Below, one piece after another: positions 56,629-64,000 of a stretch of DNA of 64,000 nt; position 1 is the first letter of the stretch; the number at the start of each line of letters is the position of its first letter. The stretch comes from Variovorax sp. RA8 (GTDB lineage Bacteria; Pseudomonadota; Gammaproteobacteria; Burkholderiales; Burkholderiaceae_C). Under the pieces are notes generated by a model. The model did no database searches. It was not told the origin of the DNA and saw only the letters and a list, made by a program, of their open reading frames with translations. Made by a program: the position numbers and the translations under genes. The DNA lies in NCBI RefSeq assembly GCF_901827175.1, contig NZ_LR594662.1, forward strand, positions 5,890,001 through 5,954,000. Reading direction: 5' to 3'.

Positions 56629-59600
56629 ATGAACTCCCAATCGAAGCCAAGGCGATCCGGACGCACCCAGCCTGCGTGTTTCCCCTTGCGCCCGGTGGCG
56701 CTGGCCCTGGCGTGCATGAGCGCCCTGGCGCCGGCGGCGGCGCAGCAGTTGCCGACCTGGAACAACTTCATCGTGCGCGGCGGCAACGTGGCGGTGGGGA
56801 GCGGGCCCGGCAACCTGCCGATCACGGCCGCCGGGGTGCCTTCGCCCGCGGGCACGATCCTGCCGATCACGCAGGCCACGCCGCGCGCCATCATCGACTG
56901 GCAGGGCTTCTCGATCGGGCCCGGGAACGCGGTCAACATCACGCAGCAGGCAGGCCCGCGCAGCGTGCTGCTCAACCGCGTGACCGGCAACGAGCTCTCG
57001 ACCATCGCCGGCTCGATGACGGCCAACGGCCGCGTCTTCCTCGTCAACCCCAACGGCGTGCTGTTCGCGAACGGTTCGACGGTGAACGTCGGCGGCATGG
57101 TCGCCTCCACGCTCCGGATGGGGACCAGCGACGCGGACTTCATGGGCGGCAGCGAGCGGCTGGTGTTCCAGCAGGTGGGCGGTGCGCTCGGCACGGCCGA
57201 GAATCGCGGCAGCATCACCGCGAACGGCGGCGGCACTGTGGCGCTGATCGGCGCAAGGGCCTTCAACAGCGGCAGCATGGTGGCGCAGGGCGGTACGGCC
57301 GCACTGGTGTCTGCCGACACGGTGACGGTCGACTTCGCTGGCGACGGGCTCACCACCTTCAAGGTCTCGCCGGGCCTCTACGGCAATGCGATCAACGGCG
57401 GCCTGGTGCAGGCCGACGGTGGGCGGGTGGTGCTGATGACCACCGGCGGCAGCGAGGTGGGGCAGGGCGTGGTCAACAACCGCGGCGTGCTGCGCGCCGA
57501 CACGCTCTCATCGCGCAACGGAGAGATCGTGCTCGACAGCGGCAGCACGGCGGCCGGCGTCACCCTCAACGGCGGCCTGCTCTCGGCGGCCGGCAACGAG
57601 GCCGGGTTTCAGGGCGGCACGATCGACGTCACGGGGCGCACCATCCTGCTGCAGCCCTTCGTGGCTCTGCCGTCGACCGTCGTGGTTCCGGGGCCGAACG
57701 ACAGCGGCATCGTCGATGCGAGCGGCGCTGCCGGCGGCGGGCGCATCCAGCTGCACGCCACGGCGGTGGGCGCCAGTGCGCAAACGGGCGCCATCGCCGT
57801 CGCGGCCGGCACCCGCATCGGTGCCGACGCCACGGCCGCCGGCAACGGCGGCGAGATCCGCGTGCTGGGCGAGCGCACGCTGCGCGCCTACGGCACGATC
57901 ACCGCCAAGGGCGGACCTGCCGGCGGCAACGGCGGCGTCATCGAGACCTCGGGCGGCTATGCGGTGCCCGCGGGCGACAGCAATGGCGGCATCGACCTCG
58001 CGGGCCTGCGCACCGATGCCTCGGCACCGAACGGAACGGCGGGCCAGTGGCTGGTCGATCCGTTCGACGTCACGATCGTCAACGGCAACGCCGCCGGCAC
58101 ACTGACCGGCACGCCCTTCGTGCCGATCGCCGATTCGACCATCCAGGACGGCGACATCAATGCGGCGCTCAACAGCGGCACCAGCGTGCGCATCACGACC
58201 GGCAATCCTGCGGCGGGGGCGCCGGACGTCGGCGACATCTTCATGGACGACGTGCAGATCGAGTACAGCGCCAGCAAGGGCCCGCTCACGCTGCAGCTGG
58301 ATGCGCACCGCAGCGTGCGCGGCAACACCGCCTCGGTGATCGCCTCGGTCGGCGATCCGCTGAACGTGATCTTCAACGCCGACGCCAACGGGGCGGGCGC
58401 TACGGTGGGCGGCGGCCAGGTGAGCTACAGCGGCGCGATCTACACCAACGGCGGCAGCGTCGCGATGAACGGCACCTGGGCGAACGCCAGCAACGGCATG
58501 TGCAGCATCTGCCTCACGACGGCGCTCATCGACACGCGCACCGGCAATCAGCAATCGACGCTCGGCGTACCCGGCGCGTACACCGGGGGCAGCGACGCGG
58601 GCCTGGGCGGCGCAGTGCAATTGCGCGGCATCAGCACCTTCGGCGATCCGGCCGCGGACAGCGTCGGCGCAGTCTTTGTCCAGAACAGCGTCATCAGCAC
58701 GGCCACCGGTGACATCTCGATCTTCGGCAGCCACAGCGCTGGCAACGGCGTGCAGCTCGAGAACTTCGTGAGCCCCGGCACGCTCAGCACCACCAGCGGC
58801 AACATCTCGGTGACCGGCATCGGCACCTTCGCCGCGCAGACGCCGGGGCATGGCGTGCTGATCGACAGTGAGACACTGCGCACCGCCGACGGCAACATCA
58901 CGATCGCCGGCCGGCGCCTGGCCGGCGGCCCGGTGGCCGGCGCGGGCGTGCTGCTGGCCAACGGCGCGCTGCTGCAGACCACCGGCAGCGGCGACATCCG
59001 CGTGACCGGGCAGTCCGATGGCAACGGCGCCGGCGTCAACATCGCGCCCTCGCCCGCGCCGACGGCCGGGCCGCCCGGCCAGATCGACGGCAACCGCAAC
59101 GTGGTGCTGCGCGCAGTCAACGACGGCAGCACCGATGCGCTGGCGATCGGCGGCCCGGTGCGTGCCGGCAACGCGCTCGACCTGCGGCCCGGCGGCGTCG
59201 ACCTCGCAGGCAATGCGCTGGACCGCACCGACGTGCCGATCACGATCGGCAGCACCGCAGGCACCGGCTTCGCGGTCTCCGCCGCGGAGCTCGGGCAGAT
59301 CACCACGCCGACCCTCGTGGCCGGCAGCACTGCGCACGCAGCCGACATCACGGTGGTGGGGCCGTTGGCGCTGGCCTCGGCGCTCACGCTGCACAACGGC
59401 GGCGGCGGCAACATCCGGCTCGCCGCGCCCGTGTCCACGCCGCAGCTGGGCCTGCTGAGTGCGGGCGACATCACGCAGGCCGCAGGTTCGACCGTCACCG
59501 CCGGCGCGCTGCTGGCGCGCTCCAGCGGCGGCAGCGTGCTGCTCAACGAGCCGGGCAACAACGTCGCGGCCGTGGGCGGCGGCGCGGCCGGCCGCTTCGA

Positions 59601-60450
59601 ATACACCGACGCCGACGCGCTCGCGCTGAGCACGCCTTCGGTCACCAGCTTCGATGCCGCGACCCAACTGCCGCAGACGGTGTCCGGCACGACCGTGAGC
59701 GCCGACCGGGTGCTGGTGCGCACGCTGAGCGGCGACCTCTCGCTCGGCACCCACGTCACGAGCACCACCAGCACCGACCTGGTGGCGGCGGCGCGCTTCC
59801 AGAACCTGGGCGCCTACACGATCGCCGGCGCGCCCTGGCGCGTGTGGGCCGATACGTGGGTCGGCGAGACGCGCGGCGGGCTGTTCGGATCGGGCCTGCT
59901 GCCCAACCTCTACCACTGCGCGTACCTGGGCCTGTGCACGGTGACGGTATCGGCCGCCGACAACCATTTCATCTACGCGCAGCAACCTGGCGCGACGGTG
60001 CTGGTCCACAATGCCGCGCGAGCCGGCGGCCGGCTCAACCCGCCGTTCACCTACAGCATCACGGGCCTGATCCTCGGCGACACCGGCGCGGGCTTCGCGG
60101 GCACCCTCAGCAGCCCGGCAACTCCCTTCAGCCTGCCGGGCAGCTACCCGATCAACGGCAGCTTCACGTCGGCCGAAGGCTACGCGGTCAACGTGGTGCC
60201 GGGCGTGCTGACCGTGGGGGCGCTGCCGGAACTCATCAAGCCGGACCTGGTGCGCGACACGCCGAGCACCTGGCTCTACGACCGCAACATCGGGCCGGCG
60301 CCGATCTGCCTGGCCACCGGGCCACTGGATGGCGACCGCGCCGCGCAGGAGGGCGACGTGCTCGCGCGCGAATGGTCGCGCGTGCGCTCGCGGCCCAACC
60401 TCACGAATTGCGTCGACACGGAGCGGCGCAATGGGTGCGCGGACTTCTAG
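56629..60450 (+). CDS. Two-partner-secretion exoprotein with filamentous-hemagglutinin N-terminal domain (TpsA)
   Basis: This 1273-residue protein has a long signal (LALACMSALAPAAAQQ) and a TPS domain (residues about 40-290) with ATPRAIIDWQGFSIGPGNAV, NPNG at 140-143 in FLVNPNGVLFANGS, and NRGSITANGGGTVAL. A repetitive, Gly/Asn/Thr-rich beta-helix region follows, where motifs such as GNI(S/T)(V/I) recur. The C-terminal 120 residues differ, with an Ig-like or MBG-type SLPGSYPINGSFTSAEGY and four Cys residues near the end (PICLATG, TNCVDTERRNGCADF). It is probably a surface fibre, shorter than classic adhesins; no toxin tip is recognised. Confidence 0.92.
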   Translation: MNSQSKPRRSGRTQPACFPLRPVALALACMSALAPAAAQQLPTWNNFIVRGGNVAVGSGPGNLPITAAGVPSPAGTILPITQATPRAIIDWQGFSIGPGNAVNITQQAGPRSVLLNRVTGNELSTIAGSMTANGRVFLVNPNGVLFANGSTVNVGGMVASTLRMGTSDADFMGGSERLVFQQVGGALGTAENRGSITANGGGTVALIGARAFNSGSMVAQGGTAALVSADTVTVDFAGDGLTTFKVSPGLYGNAINGGLVQADGGRVVLMTTGGSEVGQGVVNNRGVLRADTLSSRNGEIVLDSGSTAAGVTLNGGLLSAAGNEAGFQGGTIDVTGRTILLQPFVALPSTVVVPGPNDSGIVDASGAAGGGRIQLHATAVGASAQTGAIAVAAGTRIGADATAAGNGGEIRVLGERTLRAYGTITAKGGPAGGNGGVIETSGGYAVPAGDSNGGIDLAGLRTDASAPNGTAGQWLVDPFDVTIVNGNAAGTLTGTPFVPIADSTIQDGDINAALNSGTSVRITTGNPAAGAPDVGDIFMDDVQIEYSASKGPLTLQLDAHRSVRGNTASVIASVGDPLNVIFNADANGAGATVGGGQVSYSGAIYTNGGSVAMNGTWANASNGMCSICLTTALIDTRTGNQQSTLGVPGAYTGGSDAGLGGAVQLRGISTFGDPAADSVGAVFVQNSVISTATGDISIFGSHSAGNGVQLENFVSPGTLSTTSGNISVTGIGTFAAQTPGHGVLIDSETLRTADGNITIAGRRLAGGPVAGAGVLLANGALLQTTGSGDIRVTGQSDGNGAGVNIAPSPAPTAGPPGQIDGNRNVVLRAVNDGSTDALAIGGPVRAGNALDLRPGGVDLAGNALDRTDVPITIGSTAGTGFAVSAAELGQITTPTLVAGSTAHAADITVVGPLALASALTLHNGGGGNIRLAAPVSTPQLGLLSAGDITQAAGSTVTAGALLARSSGGSVLLNEPGNNVAAVGGGAAGRFEYTDADALALSTPSVTSFDAATQLPQTVSGTTVSADRVLVRTLSGDLSLGTHVTSTTSTDLVAAARFQNLGAYTIAGAPWRVWADTWVGETRGGLFGSGLLPNLYHCAYLGLCTVTVSAADNHFIYAQQPGATVLVHNAARAGGRLNPPFTYSITGLILGDTGAGFAGTLSSPATPFSLPGSYPINGSFTSAEGYAVNVVPGVLTVGALPELIKPDLVRDTPSTWLYDRNIGPAPICLATGPLDGDRAAQEGDVLAREWSRVRSRPNLTNCVDTERRNGCADF

Positions 60451-60452
60451 CC
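60433..60452 (+). repeat. 20-bp direct repeat, copy 1 (end of tpsA)
   Basis: GGGTGCGCGGACTTCTAGCC includes the tpsA stop codon. Copy 2 at 60623-60642 matches 19 of 20 bases. The two copies flank 170 bp of non-coding DNA between tpsA and the lower-GC minus-strand islet. Confidence 0.85.
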
Positions 60453-60622
60453 TTCGTGGAATGGCCGAACCACCGCTATGAGCGGCGAAGCGGCACGGAG
60501 TGACGTCATCCAGGAGGAACGCCGAGCCAGACGGGTTCCCTTCCCTTCCTCGCCGATCCGCTCTCTTCCGCGCGGCCCGCATCGGTCAGCCAGGACCGCG
60601 GCCTTATACCTTGCTGCGGCCC

Positions 60623-60642
60623 GGGTGTGCGGACTTCTAGCC
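60623..60642 (+). repeat. 20-bp direct repeat, copy 2 (end of effector-like gene)
   Basis: GGGTGTGCGGACTTCTAGCC differs from copy 1 by one base and contains, on the minus strand, the stop codon of the 858-residue protein gene (60637-60639). In the plus frame it still reads GCADF-stop, the same as the tpsA end, so it may be a copied tail or an insertion footprint. Confidence 0.85.
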
Positions 60643-63213
60643 GACGTCCGGTGCCACTTCGGTTCGACTGCGAGGAAACGTCGACGAGATGTCGCGCCAC
60701 GCTTGCGCGCCCATCGCGGTCTCGACGCGCTCGCCGATATTCAGGACGTTCAGGACACGGTACTCGAACATGCGCACCATTGCGCCTACGACATGGTCGG
60801 CAGGACGATCCGGATAGAACCTGCACGGCGAAGAATCGCCCGCAAGGCTGATGAGCGCACGCGCCGCTGCTGCGTGCAGCGCCACCCTTCTGTCCGGATC
60901 ATCGAGCTGTCCCATCCAGATGAGCGTGTCGCGCCCCAGTTGCTCGTCGCTGAATACGGCGCGCAGGACGCTGTGCACGTCGCCATCCGATAGCAAAGGC
61001 GTGCCATTCACTTGAATCGCTTGAAGTTGCAGCAGGGCATTCAGGGCGTCCTGAGCCCAGGGGTACTTCAATTTGTGCAACAGTTCATCCGCCCCGCCGC
61101 GCAGGCTGTCCGCGGCTGCAGCATCGATCGCTTTCACTCCCATCAGGAACATGGGATCTTTCAAGAACGAGAGCGCGGGTTTCAAGGACGTGGGCTGCGC
61201 ACGAAGCATGACCCACATGAGCCTCCACCCGCGAGCCCACGGACGGACGTGCCGGATCTGGCTATCGGAGAGGTCGACGTGCCAGACCAGCATCTTCTTC
61301 AAGTCGGTCAGCGGCGCCCCGTCCAAGACTTGCTCGATGCGACCTGTTCCACCAACCTCGTGCCGTACCGTGGTCTGGATCGCTGGCAAAGCCGGACCCA
61401 GATCGACGCGAGGCGCGAGTGCGTTGAACAGCAAAGTCACCTGGGCGTTGTTCCATTTGCCGTTCCGGAGGCCGTCCACCGTGGCTTGCGCGACCAGCTG
61501 TTGACCCTCATTCATCTTCAGGATGACATCGAGCTCCGGGGAGCGCTCGGCGCTGCAGAGCAGCGGCAGCGCATAGATCATGAGCGTTGGCATGGCGCCA
61601 ACGTTGTCCCGCTTAGGCTCTCCGACCATTCGATGGATGGCCCACCGTGGGTCTTGCGGCATCGGAAAGACGATCGAAAGAATGGTGTCGGCGAGTTGCG
61701 AGCATTCCGGCACCCCGGCCGCGGTGAGCACCACGGCCATCTGCAGCGCGACCGAACGCTGCTCTTCCCGCTCGACATCCGTGCTCTTCTCTTCCAGCGC
61801 CATGAAGCTGACAGGCCGCAGCTCGGCCTTGTATCCAGCTGCCGCAAGCTTTCCGATCGCAGCCTCGATAAGTCGCTCGCGTGCCGGGTTGCCGAACTCC
61901 GGGTACGGGCAGTCACGAATGAGAAGCGCGGCCGTGCGCAAGTCATCAGCGTCGAGAGCTCGCCGGAAGGTGTCGGCCAACTGGATGAGCGTGTCTGCAG
62001 GCTTTTCGACGGTGTTGGCGGCCTTGCCTGCTATCGAACTCAGAAGGCGGCCCCTCAGGATTGAGACCGTCTTTGCAGGGATTGCCGGCAGCGCGCCTTT
62101 GTGGGCTTGATAGACCGGCTCATCCCACCGCACAAGCAACCTGCTCACCGCGCTCATGAGTTGGGATCGCAGCCAATCGGCGTCGCTCTCCCCGAGCTTG
62201 TCGATCCACGCTGCAAGCCCCTGCAGGCGCTTGGCGCATGCGTCAGGGGTCTGCGAGTTCTCGGCCGCCGCCACCGCAACGCGCAGTACCTCAGCTCGCC
62301 CGTTCGCCGGTATGCGGCTGACCAGATCGAGTGTCAGCTCCGGCAGCTGAGCCATGTCTTTCAGCTGGGCCGCGAATGCCATGAGTTCAACCTCGTCCGC
62401 ACCAGGGCGTCGCTCATCCAGGGCGGAACGGATGATGGCGGTCATCGTCACCGTCCACGGGAGATTGAGCGCCTTGAGTTCGTCGGCGAACAATAGGAGC
62501 AGGCGCAATTGCGTGAGGCATCTGACCGTGTCACGCGTCAGGGCGCGGTCCACCGTCAGGCGCACAGCCTCGACGAACACGTCGCCGTCCAACTTGTCGG
62601 CCATCTCCATGGTGAGCGGTGGAAACATTGTCATCACGCTCGACCTTGCCTCTGGCCACCACCGCAGCACTCCGAACACCTCATGAAATTTGCCGTCGCG
62701 CAACGCCTTGTGGGCCGTGGCCTCCAGCGCCCGATTCAGAGGCGTGAAGACCTCGTCGCCGCTCTTCCTCAAACGCTCGACGCGCTCGGTTCCACAGAAG
62801 TTCAGCAGCCCGAGTCGCACCGACGGCTCGCACACGCGAACGAGCGTGCATGCCCCCACGAAGCAGTTCGCGTCCACCAGAACCGCGACGAGGTTAGCGA
62901 TGACGTGCCGGCTCTGATCGCCAAGCATCGAAGGAAAGACGATGCGGTCCGCCTCGATGATCAGGCCCTCGACCTGCTCCAGCGACGACAGCACATGTTC
63001 CCATCGACCGCCGCAATCCGCTTTCGTCAAAGGCGGAAGTGGTTTGATCGCATGTTGTCTTCTGCCTCCAGTCTGCCGTGGCGAAGCGGCTGGCAGCGGG
63101 TTTGCTTCGAGTGTTGAACGCCTGGTCGATCTGGTCGATCTGGTCGATCTGGTCGATTCGGTCGAATCGTTCAAGCCACCGCGTGGATTCCCCAAAAAAG
63201 ATATAGGTCTCAC
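60637..63213 (-). CDS. Large helical protein, putative type III secreted effector
   Basis: This 858-residue protein has no recognised domain. Residues 1-60 are Ser/Thr/Arg/Pro-rich and probably disordered (TESTRSTRSTRSTRRST), as in type III secretion signals; no Sec signal is present. The rest is predicted by eye to be almost wholly alpha-helical, with Leu/Ala-rich amphipathic helices such as TLIQLADTFRRALDADDLRT that could form a HEAT-like solenoid. The start is a GTG at 63213; later starts are possible. Its gene is lower in GC than neighbours (34 of 60 bases in a sample at 62461, versus 44 of 60 in the CHAT gene). It follows a CesT-like chaperone gene by 67 bp, which is the basis of the effector call. 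Confidence 0.6.
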   Translation of the reverse strand: MRPISFLGNPRGGLNDSTESTRSTRSTRSTRRSTLEANPLPAASPRQTGGRRQHAIKPLPPLTKADCGGRWEHVLSSLEQVEGLIIEADRIVFPSMLGDQSRHVIANLVAVLVDANCFVGACTLVRVCEPSVRLGLLNFCGTERVERLRKSGDEVFTPLNRALEATAHKALRDGKFHEVFGVLRWWPEARSSVMTMFPPLTMEMADKLDGDVFVEAVRLTVDRALTRDTVRCLTQLRLLLLFADELKALNLPWTVTMTAIIRSALDERRPGADEVELMAFAAQLKDMAQLPELTLDLVSRIPANGRAEVLRVAVAAAENSQTPDACAKRLQGLAAWIDKLGESDADWLRSQLMSAVSRLLVRWDEPVYQAHKGALPAIPAKTVSILRGRLLSSIAGKAANTVEKPADTLIQLADTFRRALDADDLRTAALLIRDCPYPEFGNPARERLIEAAIGKLAAAGYKAELRPVSFMALEEKSTDVEREEQRSVALQMAVVLTAAGVPECSQLADTILSIVFPMPQDPRWAIHRMVGEPKRDNVGAMPTLMIYALPLLCSAERSPELDVILKMNEGQQLVAQATVDGLRNGKWNNAQVTLLFNALAPRVDLGPALPAIQTTVRHEVGGTGRIEQVLDGAPLTDLKKMLVWHVDLSDSQIRHVRPWARGWRLMWVMLRAQPTSLKPALSFLKDPMFLMGVKAIDAAAADSLRGGADELLHKLKYPWAQDALNALLQLQAIQVNGTPLLSDGDVHSVLRAVFSDEQLGRDTLIWMGQLDDPDRRVALHAAAARALISLAGDSSPCRFYPDRPADHVVGAMVRMFEYRVLNVLNIGERVETAMGAQAWRDISSTFPRSRTEVAPDVG
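63123..63167. repeat. Tandem 9-bp repeats in the N-terminal coding region
   Basis: Five 9-bp units lie head to tail: TGGTCGATC at 63123, 63132 and 63141, TGGTCGATT at 63150 and CGGTCGAAT at 63159. On the minus strand they encode the Ser-Thr-Arg tandem of the effector-like protein. A 9-bp change keeps the reading frame, so slippage would alter length, not switch expression. Confidence 0.9.
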
Positions 63214-63280
63214 AGTATCTGCCTGTCTGAAGTAGGTTGGGAATGTGAAGCGCTTGCAAGCAAGTCAGCTTCTGCTGAGC

Positions 63281-63787
63281 TCAACAGCGCAGAAATGCGC
63301 CCGAGCTGATCTCGGCCGGCCCGACGCCGGCGTGCGGCAACGGATTGGGCGGCTCGGGATGGAGGCGGGCGGTCCACGACTCGGCGGTTCGCCTGAATGC
63401 ATCCAGCACTCCGGGCCATTCGTCCGGATCGTGGGGAAGGGCGGGGACGAGCATGGACAAGGTCAACAAACCCGTCTCTCGATGGACGTCGACAGCCCAG
63501 TGCGCTCCCTCGCCCGTCCAACGCGCCACGATGTCCGCCACATGGCGCGGCTCATCGTCGTCGAAGTCGTCATCCTCGTCGGCTTCCACGATGGCCTGCA
63601 GCAGCTCGGCCCGCACGTAGCCCGCGCCCGCAAACAGCTCGACCCGGCCATCCGGCAGCATGGCGGCGTGAATGTGCAGGCGCTCTCCGGCATCGAACAC
63701 GAGGCCGCCGTCGGCGCTGACGCATGTCGGCGGCCGCTCCACCGAGGCAAGATACAGGTCGAGGCTGTGACCTAATTGAGCGGTCAT
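63281..63787 (-). CDS. Putative CesT/Tir-type type III secretion chaperone
   Basis: This 168-residue acidic protein has the CesT pattern. A first helix (LGHSLDLYLASV) is followed by strands around SADGGLVFDAGERLHIHAAM and GRVELFAGAGYV, then a central helix with LLQAIVEADEDDDFDDDE. Strands (GAHWAVDVHRETGLLTLSML) and a last helix end in LDAFRRTAESWTARL. Class I chaperones of this fold hold one effector for the type III apparatus, and are usually encoded beside it. No database search was possible; the fold call rests on the alternation and the terminal W..RL helix. AGAGGAG precedes the ATG by 10 bp, and a HrpL-box-like sequence lies further up. Confidence 0.6.
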   Translation of the reverse strand: MTAQLGHSLDLYLASVERPPTCVSADGGLVFDAGERLHIHAAMLPDGRVELFAGAGYVRAELLQAIVEADEDDDFDDDEPRHVADIVARWTGEGAHWAVDVHRETGLLTLSMLVPALPHDPDEWPGVLDAFRRTAESWTARLHPEPPNPLPHAGVGPAEISSGAFLRC

Positions 63788-63823
63788 CTTGGTGTCGCTC
63801 CTCTGGGGTAATGGTTATCCCGC

Positions 63824-63851
63824 TGAGTAACGGATCCTTCGCCTTGGTTCC
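63824..63851 (-). promoter_or_regulatory. HrpL-box-like promoter upstream of the chaperone gene
   Basis: Reading the minus strand, GGAACC (63851-63846) is followed after 15 bp by TTACTCA (63830-63824). The Hrp-box consensus is GGAACC-N15/16-CCACNNA, recognised by the ECF sigma factor HrpL. The first block is perfect; the second matches the ACxxA part but has TT for CC. It ends 36 bp before the chaperone ATG, a suitable distance. Confidence 0.45.
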
Positions 63852-63931
63852 ATCACGGCGACATGACGTGACTCGGCGAAGAAGGCCACCTTCATGAGGC
63901 GTACCCTCGCCCAGCCTGAAATCGGAGAGCA

Positions 63932-64000
63932 ATGAAACGTCGATGCCACCCAGGGTTGAACTGCCGCCCTGACCCCAACGCGCCCGGAGTACCTCCGGCG
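63932..64000 (+). CDS. Possible gene start cut by the window end
   Basis: From ATG 63932 the frame stays open to the edge (23 codons, MKRRCHPGLNCRPDPNAPG...). GGAG lies 5 bp before it (63924-63927). Nothing in the visible residues identifies a family. It would be divergent from the chaperone gene. Too short to be sure that it is coding. Confidence 0.25.
   Translation, partial: MKRRCHPGLNCRPDPNAPGVPPA

Noticed and set aside
57508..60582. A 1024-codon minus-strand frame opposite tpsA
   Set aside because: Its composition is Ala/Arg/Gly/His low complexity with no family motif, while the plus frame has a signal peptide and TPS motifs.
63123..63167. Short regular repeats as a possible CRISPR or phase-variable tract
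   Set aside because: Units are 9 bp with no spacers, and the length is a multiple of three, so it cannot switch the frame.

Overview
The window is GC-rich (about 70% in most genes), densely coded chromosomal DNA. It carries two Bug/TctC solute receptors, a Burkholderiales-type porin, an apaG/rpe divergent pair and an intergenic GC-rich palindromic repeat of the kind I associate with Comamonadaceae. I infer a soil- or plant-associated betaproteobacterium near Variovorax/Ramlibacter; no rRNA or other species marker is present. I saw no tRNA, insertion sequence, prophage or CRISPR array.

Layout. 1-8.7 kb: a CBS-domain fragment, a 964-residue fusion (peptidoglycan-binding, GH19-like, papain-like protease, alpha/beta hydrolase), a PIN protein, a kinase-fold protein, a SEC-C protein, an MFS carrier, and a minus-strand pgpA-pncC-NTF2-GNAT run. 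8.9-13.2 kb: three unrelated tandem methyltransferases, then an OsmC/AraC pair. 13.2-16.9 kb: a flavin monooxygenase and Bug receptor divergent from a LysR regulator. 16.9-19.8 kb: a small orphan-family protein and a response regulator/hybrid kinase pair. 19.8-25 kb: a pentapeptide-repeat protein, a PEP-mutase-like protein, an XRE-cupin regulator divergent from class II aldolase plus TRAP receptor across an array of GTTGAC half-sites, and LpxO. 25-31 kb: thiL, ybdK, an antiporter, apaG, rpe and an AstE/AspA-type hydrolase. 31-36.5 kb: a three-gene coupled operon of unknown role, a porin and baeSR. 36.6-43 kb: a vestigial ku gene beside full-length ligD, a transglutaminase-like protein and a KatE catalase. 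43.1-48.4 kb: a complete D-glucarate operon (Bug receptor, GudD, aldolase, tartronate semialdehyde reductase) with a LacI regulator and three matching palindromic operators.

The most unusual part is 48.5-64 kb. A Hanks-type kinase and an OmpA-like lipoprotein are followed by a secreted-type TPR-CHAT protease-like protein, an FhaC/ShlB translocator and a 1273-residue two-partner-secretion exoprotein, with overlapping reading frames. This looks like a kinase-CHAT-TPS surface system. Next to it, separated by a 20-bp near-perfect direct repeat, lies a lower-GC minus-strand pair: a CesT-like type III secretion chaperone with a HrpL-box-like promoter, and an 858-residue helical protein with a Ser/Thr-rich N terminus. 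I infer a type III effector/chaperone islet.
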